Origin: Colwellia piezophila ATCC BAA-637
Lineage (GTDB): Bacteria > Pseudomonadota > Gammaproteobacteria > Enterobacterales > Alteromonadaceae
Assembly (NCBI RefSeq): GCF_000378625.1
Contig: NZ_KB905161.1
Location: 182,244-246,243, forward strand
Reading direction: 5' to 3'
Length of the DNA stretch: 64,000 nt
In this document: positions 38,711 through 47,704 of the stretch, piece after piece
Numbering within the stretch: position 1 is the stretch's first letter
Layout of the letters: every line of letters begins with the position of its first letter
Position numbers and translations under genes: made by a program
Notes under the pieces: model-generated
Seen by the model: only the letters and a program-made list of their open reading frames with translations
Databases searched by the model: none
Told to the model about the DNA's origin: nothing

Positions 38711-39022
38711 ATGTATCAATTAGTGTTAACAACCTGCCCAGATGAAATGGTGGCACAAAATATTGCCAAGCAGTTAGTTATCGAAAAATTAGCTGCCTGT
38801 GTAAACATTGTACCTAATATAACCTCAATATATAGTTGGCAGGGCGAATTACACTGCGACAATGAAGTGCAATTATTGATTAAAACTGATGAAAATAAAT
38901 TCGCTGCCTTAAATGAACGAATTAACCAATTACACCCCTATGACGTGGTGGAAGTTATTGCTTTGAATATCCAGCAAGGCGATAAGCATTATTTAAACTG
39001 GATCACCAATTCTTTGAAGTAG
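38711..39022 (+). CDS. cutA: Divalent-cation tolerance protein CutA
   Basis: The 103-residue trimeric cytoplasmic protein has the CutA1 signatures LAACVNIVPNITSIYSWQGE and KTDENKF followed by HPYDVVEVIAL. It has been linked to copper tolerance and the adjacent dsbD phenotype. It is only 5 bp from dsbD, so the two form one operon, as in E. coli. Confidence 0.95.
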   Translation: MYQLVLTTCPDEMVAQNIAKQLVIEKLAACVNIVPNITSIYSWQGELHCDNEVQLLIKTDENKFAALNERINQLHPYDVVEVIALNIQQGDKHYLNWITNSLK

Positions 39023-39027
39023 GCTTA

Positions 39028-40893
39028 ATGAAAAATTTACTTTCCCTATGCTTAATAATGTTAACACTCTTTACTTTTTTTCCTGCTTCGGCACAAGAGA
39101 AGCAATCGATTTTTGATATATCTAACACCAGCTTATTTAGTAATGATGATGAATTTCTAAAAGTTGAGCAAGCATTCAGTTTTAACTTTTATCAGCAAAA
39201 TAATCAGTTAGAAATTAGCTTTGATATTGCTCCTGGCTATTACCTTTACCGTCATCAATTTAAGTTTAAAGGTAAAAACATCAACTTTACCCCGGTTGAA
39301 CTACCTGTAGGCATAGACCATGAAGATGAATTTTTTGGTATTCAGAAAGTATTTACTGAGCACTTAAGCTTCATCATAAATCTAGAACAGGTCTCAAATG
39401 ATGGCAGTATCAAAATCACCTACCAAGGATGTGCTGAAAAAGGCCTATGTTATCCGCCTACCAGTAAGGTAGTCGAACTAAGTAACATCACTGTAGTTCA
39501 AGTTTCCTCAGCTAACACCTCAGTTAAGTCACCCTTATTTAGCGCCAGTGAAAATGATAATAACCTGTTACAACAAGGAATAATGCAAAAAAGTGAACAA
39601 CATCAACTTGCCGATATGCTTAAGCAAGAGAGTTTGTTATTAACACTGATTGCTTTTTTTGTCGGTGGCTTATTGTTGTCATTCACGCCCTGTGTTTTCC
39701 CTATGTACCCCATTTTAACAGGCATTATTGTTGGCCAAAGTAAGAACGGCGAGCCCTTAACGACGAAGAAAGCCTTTACCTTGTCTTTTGTTTACGTACA
39801 AGGCATGGCGGTTACTTATACATTGCTTGGTATTGTCGTTGCGTTAGCAGGAGCCAAGTTTCAAGCGGTATTTCAACACCCTATCGTACTGATCAGTTTA
39901 AGTGTTTTATTTATTTTCTTAGCCCTATCTATGTTTGGACTGTTTAATTTAGCCTTGCCTGCTAGCTGGCAAAATAAGCTCAATGCTATGAGCAACCAGC
40001 AAAAAGGTGGTTCATATGCAGGTGTATTAATGATGGGTGTTATCTCAGGGTTAGTCGCCTCACCTTGTACTACAGCACCATTAACAGGGGCATTGTTGTA
40101 TATATCACAAACTGGCGATGTTGTTTTGGGCGCCTCGGCTTTATATGCGTTAAGTTTAGGCATGGGTTTACCCTTGTTAGTACTGGGTAGTTCGGGCGGT
40201 AAACTATTACCGAAAGCGGGTGCTTGGATGAATATAATTAAGAATATCTTTGGCTTACTATTGTTAGCCGTACCTATATTTTTACTCGAGCGTTTTATCC
40301 CTGAAGTTGCTAGCCAAGCACTATGGGCATTATTGATATTAGCCAGTGCTAGTTATTTCTATGTCGCCAACCAAAACCATGCAGCAATACAAAAGAGTCA
40401 ACAAGAAAAAGGCTTTTGGTTCGGCTTGCGCTCTTTGGTTATTTTCTTGATGTTATTTTTTGGTGCAAATATGGCCTACCAATTAGTATTCCCAAACAGT
40501 AATACTATTATCTCTAGCGAGCAACATGCTAGTTTTAAACAAGTAACGTCTTTAGCGCAATTAGAAAATGAAGTTAGCAATGCCAATATTCAGGGCAAAA
40601 CAGTGATGGTAGATTTATATGCTGATTGGTGCATTGCGTGTAAGGAATTTGAGAAATACACTTTTGTCGATGCTCAAGTACAGCAAGCATTGAGTAATAG
40701 TGTCTGGTTACAAATCGATATGACGGACTTTGATTCACCCGACAATGCCGAGCTTGTACAGCATTATACTATTTTAGGCTTACCCTCAATTTTGTTTTTT
40801 GATTTACAAGGTAATGAATTGACCAAGCAACGTATCACTGGTTTTGTGGGCGCTAATGAGTTTAGCGCTCATGTTCAAGCAATATTTAAATAG
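39028..40893 (+). CDS. dsbD: Thiol:disulfide interchange protein DsbD
   Basis: The 621-residue inner-membrane protein passes electrons from cytoplasmic thioredoxin to periplasmic DsbC/DsbG. It has a signal peptide (1-22), a periplasmic alpha domain with Cys135 and Cys141 (GCAEKGLC), eight membrane helices (about 205-490) with the reactive cysteines in FTPCVFP and ASPCTTAP, and a C-terminal thioredoxin-like gamma domain with WCIACK. All six redox cysteines are present. It follows cutA closely and ends in a strong terminator. Confidence 0.96.
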   Translation: MKNLLSLCLIMLTLFTFFPASAQEKQSIFDISNTSLFSNDDEFLKVEQAFSFNFYQQNNQLEISFDIAPGYYLYRHQFKFKGKNINFTPVELPVGIDHEDEFFGIQKVFTEHLSFIINLEQVSNDGSIKITYQGCAEKGLCYPPTSKVVELSNITVVQVSSANTSVKSPLFSASENDNNLLQQGIMQKSEQHQLADMLKQESLLLTLIAFFVGGLLLSFTPCVFPMYPILTGIIVGQSKNGEPLTTKKAFTLSFVYVQGMAVTYTLLGIVVALAGAKFQAVFQHPIVLISLSVLFIFLALSMFGLFNLALPASWQNKLNAMSNQQKGGSYAGVLMMGVISGLVASPCTTAPLTGALLYISQTGDVVLGASALYALSLGMGLPLLVLGSSGGKLLPKAGAWMNIIKNIFGLLLLAVPIFLLERFIPEVASQALWALLILASASYFYVANQNHAAIQKSQQEKGFWFGLRSLVIFLMLFFGANMAYQLVFPNSNTIISSEQHASFKQVTSLAQLENEVSNANIQGKTVMVDLYADWCIACKEFEKYTFVDAQVQQALSNSVWLQIDMTDFDSPDNAELVQHYTILGLPSILFFDLQGNELTKQRITGFVGANEFSAHVQAIFK

Positions 40894-40917
40894 CCCCTCA
40901 ACTATTAGATTTAGCGC

Positions 40918-40964
40918 AATCAGTACTAACTGAGTTTGACCAAAGTTAGTTAGTACTGATTTTG
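40918..40964 (+). terminator. dsbD terminator with duplicated right arm
   Basis: AATCAGTACTAACT pairs with AGTTAGTACTGATT across a 16-base loop and is followed by TTT. A second copy of the right arm (AAAGTTAGTTAGTACTGATT) follows at 40968-40987 and could form an alternative hairpin. Confidence 0.65.
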
Positions 40965-40989
40965 AGCAAAGTTAGTTAGTACTGATTTT

Positions 40990-41460
40990 TCTGCGGATAA
41001 GTCTTCTCTCCACTGTTAGCGCCCCCCCCCCATACTCCCTTGTCATTTACTTATCTACTAGGATGGCTTGCCTTTTCATAGGCGGAATTCAGTAATAGTA
41101 TTATTGGATGATCTCGCAATAATTTTCAGTCAGACAAAATTAAAAAGTACAGAAAATTCACATAAAGTCGTTCAAAATCTCTTAAAATCCATTAGAACCG
41201 CCTTAAAGTCACTTAAAATCAACTAGGTAATAGCTAAACAGCAGTAAGTCCTTGCAGAAGTAGCCAAAATCAACAAAAAACAATTAATCCATTGCTCCAT
41301 CAAGAGGTTTGACCAGTACTTGGTAGCTATATTCTGCGAAAAAGCAGTTATTATCGCCAATAACAAAAAAAATGATAAATCCCATCTTTTTTAGTTCACA
41401 GCAAGGCTGTTTTGTGTAATTATTAGCACCAATATTATTTTAACGGTGTTTTAGCAGAAG
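40990..41460. other. Intergenic region before aroQ
   Basis: No gene. It contains a C10 homopolymer (41022-41031), unusual in this AT-rich sequence, and the phased decamer array at 41164-41220. The remaining bases show nothing I recognise. Confidence 0.4.
41164..41220. repeat. Six degenerate decamers at helical-turn spacing
   Basis: AAAGTC, AAAATC, AAAATC, AGAACC, AAAGTC and AAAATC begin at 41164, 41174, 41184, 41194, 41205 and 41215, that is with steps of 10, 10, 10, 11 and 10 bases; most are preceded by TT. Such phasing would place all copies on one face of the helix. It could be a protein-binding array, bent DNA, or an attachment-site relic. Confidence 0.7.
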
Positions 41461-41928
41461 ATGAGCGCAAAGTTTACAGTTTTAGTGTTAAATGGCCCTA
41501 ACTTAAATATGTTGGGTAAACGTGAGCCTACCATTTACGGTAAGCAAAGCTTAGCTGACATTATTACTGAGTTGAGCCAACAAGCTGCCGATAAGCATAT
41601 TGAACTAAAGCATCTGCAAACAAATGCCGAGCATGAGTTAATCGATGCCATTCACCAAGGTTACCAGCAGGTCGATTTCATTATCATTAATCCTGCTGCG
41701 TTTACCCACACCAGTGTAGCGATAAGAGATGCTTTACTTTCTGTTGCCATACCTTTTATCGAAATACACTTATCAAATGTACATGCGCGTGAAGAGTTCA
41801 GAAAGCATTCTTATTTATCCGATATCGCCACAGGCGTAATCTGTGGATTTGGTGCCCAAGGCTATAGTTTTGCATTAGATGCTGCACATACCTACTTAAC
41901 AAAAGCGCAAATTGATACACAAAAGTAA
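41461..41928 (+). CDS. aroQ: Type II 3-dehydroquinate dehydratase
   Basis: The 155-residue dodecameric enzyme of the shikimate pathway carries [20 protein letters not shown] with the catalytic Tyr, the lid Arg, [17 protein letters not shown], and EIHLSN with the catalytic His. Length is usual for the family. It is followed by accB after 82 bp, the linkage common in gammaproteobacteria. A hairpin (GGTTAATGAC / GTCATTACC) lies in that gap without a T run. Confidence 0.97.
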   Translation: MSAKFTVLVLNGPNLNMLGKREPTIYGKQSLADIITELSQQAADKHIELKHLQTNAEHELIDAIHQGYQQVDFIIINPAAFTHTSVAIRDALLSVAIPFIEIHLSNVHAREEFRKHSYLSDIATGVICGFGAQGYSFALDAAHTYLTKAQIDTQK

Positions 41929-42010
41929 CAAACCCTAACGGTTAATGACCTGTCATTACCCTATATTTTTAAATAATGAATTTAGTAACCCAAATAATTA
42001 AGGTGTCCCA

Positions 42011-42448
42011 ATGGATATTCGCAAAATAAAAAAACTTATCGAACTAGTTCAAGAGTCTGGTATCAACGAACTAGAGATCTCTGAAGGTGAAGAATCAGTA
42101 CGTATTTGTCGTGGTGTTGTTGCAGTGGCCCCAGTAATGCAAGCGGCTCCTGTAGCGGCTCCTGTTGCCCCGGTTGCAGCGACTCCTGCTGAAGTCGCGG
42201 CTCCAGCACCTACTGGTCATATCGTTCGTTCTCCTATGGTTGGTACTTACTATGCTTCGGCTTCACCTGATTCTCCAGCATTTGCTGAAGTTGGTAAACA
42301 CGTAAATGCTGGCGATACATTATGTATTGTTGAAGCAATGAAAATGATGAATCAAATTGAAGCTGACAAGTCTGGCGTTATTAAAGAAATTTTAGCGCAA
42401 AATGAAGACGCTATCGAATTTGACCAACCGCTATTCATCATTGAATAA
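42011..42448 (+). CDS. accB: Biotin carboxyl carrier protein of acetyl-CoA carboxylase
   Basis: The 145-residue subunit has an N-terminal helical part (1-33), an Ala/Pro-rich flexible linker (about 36-68), and a C-terminal biotinyl domain with EAMKMMNQ, where Lys111 is biotinylated. The thumb region between strands is present. It carries carboxybiotin between AccC and the AccAD transferase for fatty-acid synthesis. It lies 48 bp before accC in the same transcript. Confidence 0.98.
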   Translation: MDIRKIKKLIELVQESGINELEISEGEESVRICRGVVAVAPVMQAAPVAAPVAPVAATPAEVAAPAPTGHIVRSPMVGTYYASASPDSPAFAEVGKHVNAGDTLCIVEAMKMMNQIEADKSGVIKEILAQNEDAIEFDQPLFIIE

Positions 42449-42496
42449 CCCGCCACTTATCTTAAATAAAAGATTTCAAACATTAAGGGTTATTCC

Positions 42497-43843
42497 ATGT
42501 TAGATAAAGTTGTTATCGCCAACCGTGGCGAAATTGCCTTAAGAATATTACGTGCTTGTAAAGAGCTTGGTATTAAAACGGTAGCCGTTCATTCAACGGC
42601 TGATAAAAACCTAAAACACGTTTTATTAGCCGATGAAACCATCTGTATTGGTAAAGCACCTGCGCCTGATAGTTACCTTAATATTCCGGCCATCATTACT
42701 GCTGCAGAAGTAACTAATGCCGTAGCGATTCACCCTGGTTATGGTTTTTTAGCAGAAAATGCTGATTTTGCTGAACAAGTTGAAAACTCTGGTTTTGTCT
42801 TTATTGGTCCAAAAGCTGAAAGCATCCGTATTATGGGTGATAAAGTTCAAGCAATTAAATCAATGAAAGCAGCAGGTGTACCTTGTGTACCTGGCTCAGA
42901 TGGTCCATTGACTGAAGATGAAGCGAAAAATAAAGCTCACGCCAAACGCATAGGTTACCCGGTAATCATTAAAGCGGCTGGTGGTGGTGGTGGCCGTGGT
43001 ATGCGCGTAGTGCGCACGGAAAAAGAATTGGTCGAGTCTATTGCCTTAACCAAAAAAGAAGCCGGCACTATTTTCAAAAATGATATGGTTTACATGGAGA
43101 AATTCCTCGAAAATCCACGTCATGTTGAAATTCAAATCCTTGCTGATGGTCAAGGCGGCGCAATTCACTTAGGTGAACGTGACTGTTCAATGCAACGTCG
43201 TCATCAAAAAGTGGTTGAAGAAGCACCTGCACCTGGTATTACCCCTGAAATGCGCGCCAAAATTGGTGAGCGTTGCTGTAATGCTTGTCTCGACATTAAT
43301 TATCGCGGTGCTGGTACTTTTGAATTCTTATATGAAAATGGTGAATTCTACTTCATTGAAATGAATACTCGTATTCAGGTTGAGCATCCAGTCACTGAGA
43401 TGATCACCGGTGTTGATTTGATCAAAGAGCAACTTCGTATTGCCGCTGGTCAACCGCTTTCATATACCCAAGACGATATTAAAATTTCTGGACACTCAAT
43501 TGAGTGTCGTATTAATGCTGAAGACCCACGTACTTTTATCCCGTCTCCGGGTAAAATCACCCGTTTCCACCCACCTGGTGGTTTAGGCGTGCGTTGGGAT
43601 TCTCATATTTATGCGGATTACTCAGTGCCACCACATTATGACTCTATGATTGGCAAGCTAATCACTTGGGGTGATAACCGTGATGTCGCTATTGCGCGTA
43701 TGCGTAATGCTTTAGCTGAACTAGTGATTGATGGTATTAAAACTAACATTACTTTGCATCAAGATATTTTAAATGATCAAGGTTTTGTTAATGGTGGTGC
43801 TAACATTCACTACTTAGAGCACAAGTTAGCTGAACTTGATTAG
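42497..43843 (+). CDS. accC: Biotin carboxylase subunit of acetyl-CoA carboxylase
   Basis: The 448-residue ATP-grasp enzyme carboxylates the AccB biotin using bicarbonate and ATP. It starts [17 protein letters not shown], has the Gly-rich loop [11 protein letters not shown] (about 161-171), and [18 protein letters not shown] and [14 protein letters not shown] as the catalytic core. Length is standard. In many relatives prmA follows; here repeat copy D and then an intrinsic terminator follow. Confidence 0.98.
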   Translation: MLDKVVIANRGEIALRILRACKELGIKTVAVHSTADKNLKHVLLADETICIGKAPAPDSYLNIPAIITAAEVTNAVAIHPGYGFLAENADFAEQVENSGFVFIGPKAESIRIMGDKVQAIKSMKAAGVPCVPGSDGPLTEDEAKNKAHAKRIGYPVIIKAAGGGGGRGMRVVRTEKELVESIALTKKEAGTIFKNDMVYMEKFLENPRHVEIQILADGQGGAIHLGERDCSMQRRHQKVVEEAPAPGITPEMRAKIGERCCNACLDINYRGAGTFEFLYENGEFYFIEMNTRIQVEHPVTEMITGVDLIKEQLRIAAGQPLSYTQDDIKISGHSIECRINAEDPRTFIPSPGKITRFHPPGGLGVRWDSHIYADYSVPPHYDSMIGKLITWGDNRDVAIARMRNALAELVIDGIKTNITLHQDILNDQGFVNGGANIHYLEHKLAELD

Positions 43844-43873
43844 TTTTTGTTAGAAACTAACATTGCTCACCTC

Positions 43874-44188
43874 TATACCCAAACTACATGAAGATGTAGG
43901 TTTCAGCTGGAATTAAAAACGCCTTTAGGCAAGGTATTGATTGAAGAGAATGGTTGTTCCATTGTCGAAATCAATAACGCAGCATAAAGCGTTTTTAAAC
44001 CAACCCTGCGGGGATTCTTGAGAAAATCATGCTCTTCGTTACCTCCATTTTTAAGGACGCTGCATGGATGCTGCTTAATAGAGAATGCAGGAGCATATTC
44101 TCCTGAATAACCATTAATAAAAGAAGGCGCCTTGATCATGAATTGCTCAAGTGTCCTGAAACACACAGCTTCAAGTAGCTTGGGTATA
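43874..44188. repeat. Dispersed modular repeat, copy D
   Basis: The ends TATACCCAAACTACATGAAG and the complement of TATACCCAAGCTACTTGAAG form a terminal inverted repeat of a third type. The interior holds the family core in reverse orientation (AGGCAAGGTATTGATTG, GAGAATGGTTGTTCC, AATAACGCAGCAT) and extra palindromic segments (GCTGCATGGATGCTGC). The element sits between accC and its terminator. Confidence 0.75.
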
Positions 44189-44221
44189 AACATCTTGTCT
44201 GTTTGAGTTAGCATACCTATT

Positions 44222-44249
44222 AAAAGCTCTGCATTCGCAGAGCTTTTTT
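44222..44249 (+). terminator. Intrinsic terminator, probably of accB-accC
   Basis: AAAAGCTCTGC, loop ATTC, GCAGAGCTTTT, then more T. It is strong and lies 379 bp after the accC stop, separated from it by repeat copy D. Confidence 0.85.
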
Positions 44250-44306
44250 GTTATTCTAGCCCGATAAAACTAAGTAATCCTTCCACTTATTTCGAGTTAA
44301 AAAGTA

Positions 44307-44474
44307 ATGTCAGACTCCCATAAAAAACCGATCGCCCCTGCCGATGATGATTGTTGTGGCGGTGGCTCTTGTAACCCTTGTGTTTGGGATCACTATTATG
44401 CCGAATTGCAAAAATGGCGTATTGAAGAAGCTAAACGAAGAGAGCAAGTCGAAGCAGATAAAAACTCAAAGTAA
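44307..44474 (+). CDS. Small Cys-rich Oxidored-like domain protein
   Basis: The 55-residue protein reads MSDSHKKPIAPADDD, then CCGGGSCNPCVWDHYY and a basic helix. The CCGxGCxxCVWDxY arrangement is the Oxidored-like family signature (Pfam PF09791), small proteins of unknown function that may bind a metal or cofactor through the four cysteines. The longer frame at 44344 on the same strand is an overlapping shadow. A bidirectional terminator follows. Confidence 0.8.
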   Translation: MSDSHKKPIAPADDDCCGGGSCNPCVWDHYYAELQKWRIEEAKRREQVEADKNSK

Positions 44475-44506
44475 CCGCTTTGCTTTAGCCAATAAAAAAG
44501 CCAGTA

Positions 44507-44542
44507 AAAAAGCCAGTAACACGAAAGTATTACTGGCTTTTT
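44507..44542. terminator. Bidirectional terminator between small Cys-rich gene and RND operon
   Basis: AAAAAGCCAGTAA, a ten-base loop, and TTACTGGCTTTTT form a 13-bp perfect stem with A and T runs on both sides, so it can serve the two convergent transcripts. A partial extra copy of the left arm (AAAAAGCCAGTAA) directly precedes it. Confidence 0.85.
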
Positions 44543-44584
44543 ACTTTTATCTACTTTCAATAAGAGATACTGCTAAGCTAGATT

Positions 44585-47500
44585 TTATGACACTTTAGCA
44601 ATACGTTTGGCAAAAACATTGGCTTTATTAAAGCCAATACTGGATTTCCTTGCTAGTTTGGTAAACATCAAATAACACCAAGGAACCAGATATAAACTGG
44701 TCACTGTTGAGAAGGTTAAGCCACCAATAATCGCGATAGCTAGCGGTGCGTAAGAGGGGCCATCACCGCCAATTTGTGTTGAGCCTAGCGCCAGTGGCAC
44801 CATACCCAGTACGGTTGTCGCTACGGTCATTAATACTGGGCGAAGTCGAGTAATACAAATATCCGCGATCACTGTCTCCAATTCTTCAATTTTGGGTGAC
44901 ATCTGATTGATTTGATCAATAAGCACAATACCATTATTGACCACTATACCCATTAATATCAAAATCCCAATCATGCCCATCACCGACATACTGCTACCGG
45001 TAAGTAGGAAAAACCAAAAGACACCCACAATGGAATACAGAATAGAGCTAATGATTGCCGCGGGTAACAATAGCGACTCAAATAAAGCCGCCATCACGAT
45101 ATAAATCATCGCTAGAGCCAACAGCATATTCACCAGCATAATATTTTGCTCTTGTTGCTGACGATTAAAGCCACGCCCTAATTTCCAAGTGTAACCCGGT
45201 GGTAAGCTCAACGTTTCCATCGCTTGTTCAATACGCTCTTTCGCTTGCTCCATCGTTATATCATTCATGTTTGCCCCTATGGTCAAGGCTGTTTGTCGCT
45301 CTTCACGATAAATTGCCGATAACCTTGGCTGAACATGAAATTTAGCGACACTTTCCAAACTAATACTTTGGCCATTGATCTCAGTGATCGGTAATTTTTT
45401 CAATCGATCTAACGAGTACTTCAACCTTTCATCGTACAGTAAGCGAATATTAACTTCGCCATTGGGATCATGACGAAAACTCCGTAATTCAAGCCCTCTC
45501 AATGCTGTACCGACGATTTGGGCCACTTGGCGAGAATCAAGTCCTAACTGATTGGCTTTAAAACGGTCTATTACTACCACCATTTCTTTTTGATGTTGAG
45601 AGACATCACTTTTGACATCCGTTAAACCATCAATATGGGCAAGAACCGGCACAATTTGCTCAGAAAGTGTCATCAACATTTCTGTTGAAGCGCCCAATAA
45701 GGTCAGACTAACACCACCACTTTTAGCACTTTGCCAACCAAAGTCGGGTTTCGCTTCAGCAAATACCGGCAGATTTTTTCGAATACGTTCTTTTAATTCA
45801 TTCATGGAAATATCGCGACTTTCTTTCAGTAACAAAGTAGACGATGCACGTTCTCCACTGTAGTAGCTATAAACCGACTCAATATAAAACTCTTCTTTGT
45901 TTTTATATAAGTAGTCTTCCATGCGATTGACCATGGCCTCAACATGTTCAACAGGAAACTGGCCTTCAACGTGATAGCGCATAAACAACCGCGTACCATC
46001 TTGATTGTCATTATTATCTGAGGTAATAACTCCCATAGGAATAGCTGAACTTGCTAAGATCAACAAAGCGACAAAGCCGGTGATTTTTGGATGAGCTAAT
46101 ACCCATGAAAGACTTTTCTTGTAACGCATACTGCCCTGTTGAGGCATCACACCATCTTCTTTATTAGCCAGTTCTTTTGCTTTGGCCTTGCTAGGTTTTG
46201 CCGCAAGGCTCTCCAGTGACATTTTACTTAATAATAGCGGCAGTAAGGTTTTAGCGATTAATAACGAGGCCGCCAATGAAATACAAATAGCAATAGCAAC
46301 ATGCTCTAAGAAAACAGTCAGCTGTACCTTTTCGCCAATGATATTAGGCAAGAACACGATCATAGTCGTTAACGTACCGGTCATTACCGCTAGTGATACA
46401 TTATCAACTCCTTTTAATATATTATTAATCTTTTCTTGCTTGGTACTTGCAGGGTTATTCCGGTGTTCTGCAGCAATGGACTCAGTGATAACGACCGAGT
46501 TATCCACTAACATACCTACCGCTAAGAGTAAGCCCATCATGGAGAGGATATTGAGTGAGTAACCTAAAAAGTACATTACCGCTAAGGTGATACAAATGGA
46601 GAAAGGCACAGAAGCGACCACTAAAATAGTGGCGGTAGTGTTGCGCAGAAAAAGAAAGAGCACGATAAATGACAATGTCGCGCCAATACCACCAGCCATC
46701 AATAAATCGGATAAGGAATCTGTCACTCCTTTTGCCTGATCTTCCATCATAAAGATGTTGATACCACTAAACTGCGAGCTATTCGATATTTCATCAACAG
46801 CAGCAACCACTCGGCCAGCAACATCCACTAAGTTAGCACTAGACTCTTTAAATATATTCACGCCAATAGCGTAACTTCTATCTAAATGTCGACCATCTCG
46901 CCTTTCAGGTTGTTCAAATAACACTTGCGCTATATCGCCAAGGTAAACATTATCTTTAACCATCAGCGCTCTAATATCATTTAGCTCAGTAAACTCTCCT
47001 TTAGGGCTAATGCGAATAGTATTGGTCGCTGACTTTAATGAACCGGCATTAATGGTAAAATTATGCGCTTGTAGTAATTTGGTTAACTGGAGAATATCAA
47101 CATTATGACTTGCTACTCGTTCACTTAATAAACGGATAGATATTTGCCTTTGGTCAACGCCATAAAGTTCAACTTTTGATACCCCTTGCATACGCTCAAG
47201 TGGTTTTTTCAAATAATTATTTAGTAGTTGAAAACTATTTTGTAATTCACGCTCACTAGATATACGCAGCGTTAAAATAGGCATATCAGCGGTTGAAAAT
47301 TGATAAACAAAAACCCGCTGTAAATCTTCCGGTAGCAAGTGGCGAATCGCATCGATTTTTTCTCGCGCTTCTATCGCTTTCCCCGTTAAACTACTTTCCC
47401 ATTCAACTTCAATGCCTATTTCTGCGCCATGCTCTGTTGAGGTAGAAGTTAGTCGCTGTATTCCCCCCATCGTAGCAAGTGCTTCTTCAAGCGGTTTGGT

Positions 47501-47704
47501 CACTAAGCGCTCAACTTCTGCGGGCGTTGATGCTTGGTATGGCGCACTTATCATCATTTCAGGGATGTCGATACCTGGCCACTTTTCTAGGGGCAGTAGT
47601 TGAGTCGAGGCTAGGCCCATCATCAACATAGTTAAACAAAGCATAAATGTAGTTACTGGCTTTTTAAGCGCCAGCGCAGTTAAGTTAAACTTGCTATTAG
47701 ACAT
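44585..47704 (-). CDS. RND efflux permease, second of a pair
   Basis: The 1039-residue inner-membrane proton antiporter has 12 predicted helices and two large periplasmic loops. KKPVTTFMLCLTMLMMGL is the first helix, and the conserved GMLVDNSVVITESIA (helix 4) carries the essential Asp. It overlaps the preceding permease gene by 8 bp. Two distinct permeases in tandem behind one fusion protein recall MdtBC-type heteromeric pumps. No TolC-like gene is in the window. The substrate (drug, metabolite or bile-like amphiphile) is unknown. Confidence 0.95.
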   Translation of the reverse strand: MSNSKFNLTALALKKPVTTFMLCLTMLMMGLASTQLLPLEKWPGIDIPEMMISAPYQASTPAEVERLVTKPLEEALATMGGIQRLTSTSTEHGAEIGIEVEWESSLTGKAIEAREKIDAIRHLLPEDLQRVFVYQFSTADMPILTLRISSERELQNSFQLLNNYLKKPLERMQGVSKVELYGVDQRQISIRLLSERVASHNVDILQLTKLLQAHNFTINAGSLKSATNTIRISPKGEFTELNDIRALMVKDNVYLGDIAQVLFEQPERRDGRHLDRSYAIGVNIFKESSANLVDVAGRVVAAVDEISNSSQFSGINIFMMEDQAKGVTDSLSDLLMAGGIGATLSFIVLFLFLRNTTATILVVASVPFSICITLAVMYFLGYSLNILSMMGLLLAVGMLVDNSVVITESIAAEHRNNPASTKQEKINNILKGVDNVSLAVMTGTLTTMIVFLPNIIGEKVQLTVFLEHVAIAICISLAASLLIAKTLLPLLLSKMSLESLAAKPSKAKAKELANKEDGVMPQQGSMRYKKSLSWVLAHPKITGFVALLILASSAIPMGVITSDNNDNQDGTRLFMRYHVEGQFPVEHVEAMVNRMEDYLYKNKEEFYIESVYSYYSGERASSTLLLKESRDISMNELKERIRKNLPVFAEAKPDFGWQSAKSGGVSLTLLGASTEMLMTLSEQIVPVLAHIDGLTDVKSDVSQHQKEMVVVIDRFKANQLGLDSRQVAQIVGTALRGLELRSFRHDPNGEVNIRLLYDERLKYSLDRLKKLPITEINGQSISLESVAKFHVQPRLSAIYREERQTALTIGANMNDITMEQAKERIEQAMETLSLPPGYTWKLGRGFNRQQQEQNIMLVNMLLALAMIYIVMAALFESLLLPAAIISSILYSIVGVFWFFLLTGSSMSVMGMIGILILMGIVVNNGIVLIDQINQMSPKIEELETVIADICITRLRPVLMTVATTVLGMVPLALGSTQIGGDGPSYAPLAIAIIGGLTFSTVTSLYLVPWCYLMFTKLARKSSIGFNKANVFAKRIAKVS

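Noticed and set aside
41164..41220. Phased decamers as a CRISPR array
   Set aside because: Units are 10 bp and contiguous, without the 20-40 bp repeats and unique spacers of CRISPR.
43903..44214. 103-codon minus-strand frame over repeat copy D
   Set aside because: It is produced by the inverted repeat and core; other copies of the repeat do not keep the frame.
44344..44598. 84-codon open frame on the plus strand
   Set aside because: It overlaps the Oxidored-like gene at 44307-44474 in another frame and runs through the terminator; the Cys-rich frame has the family signature.
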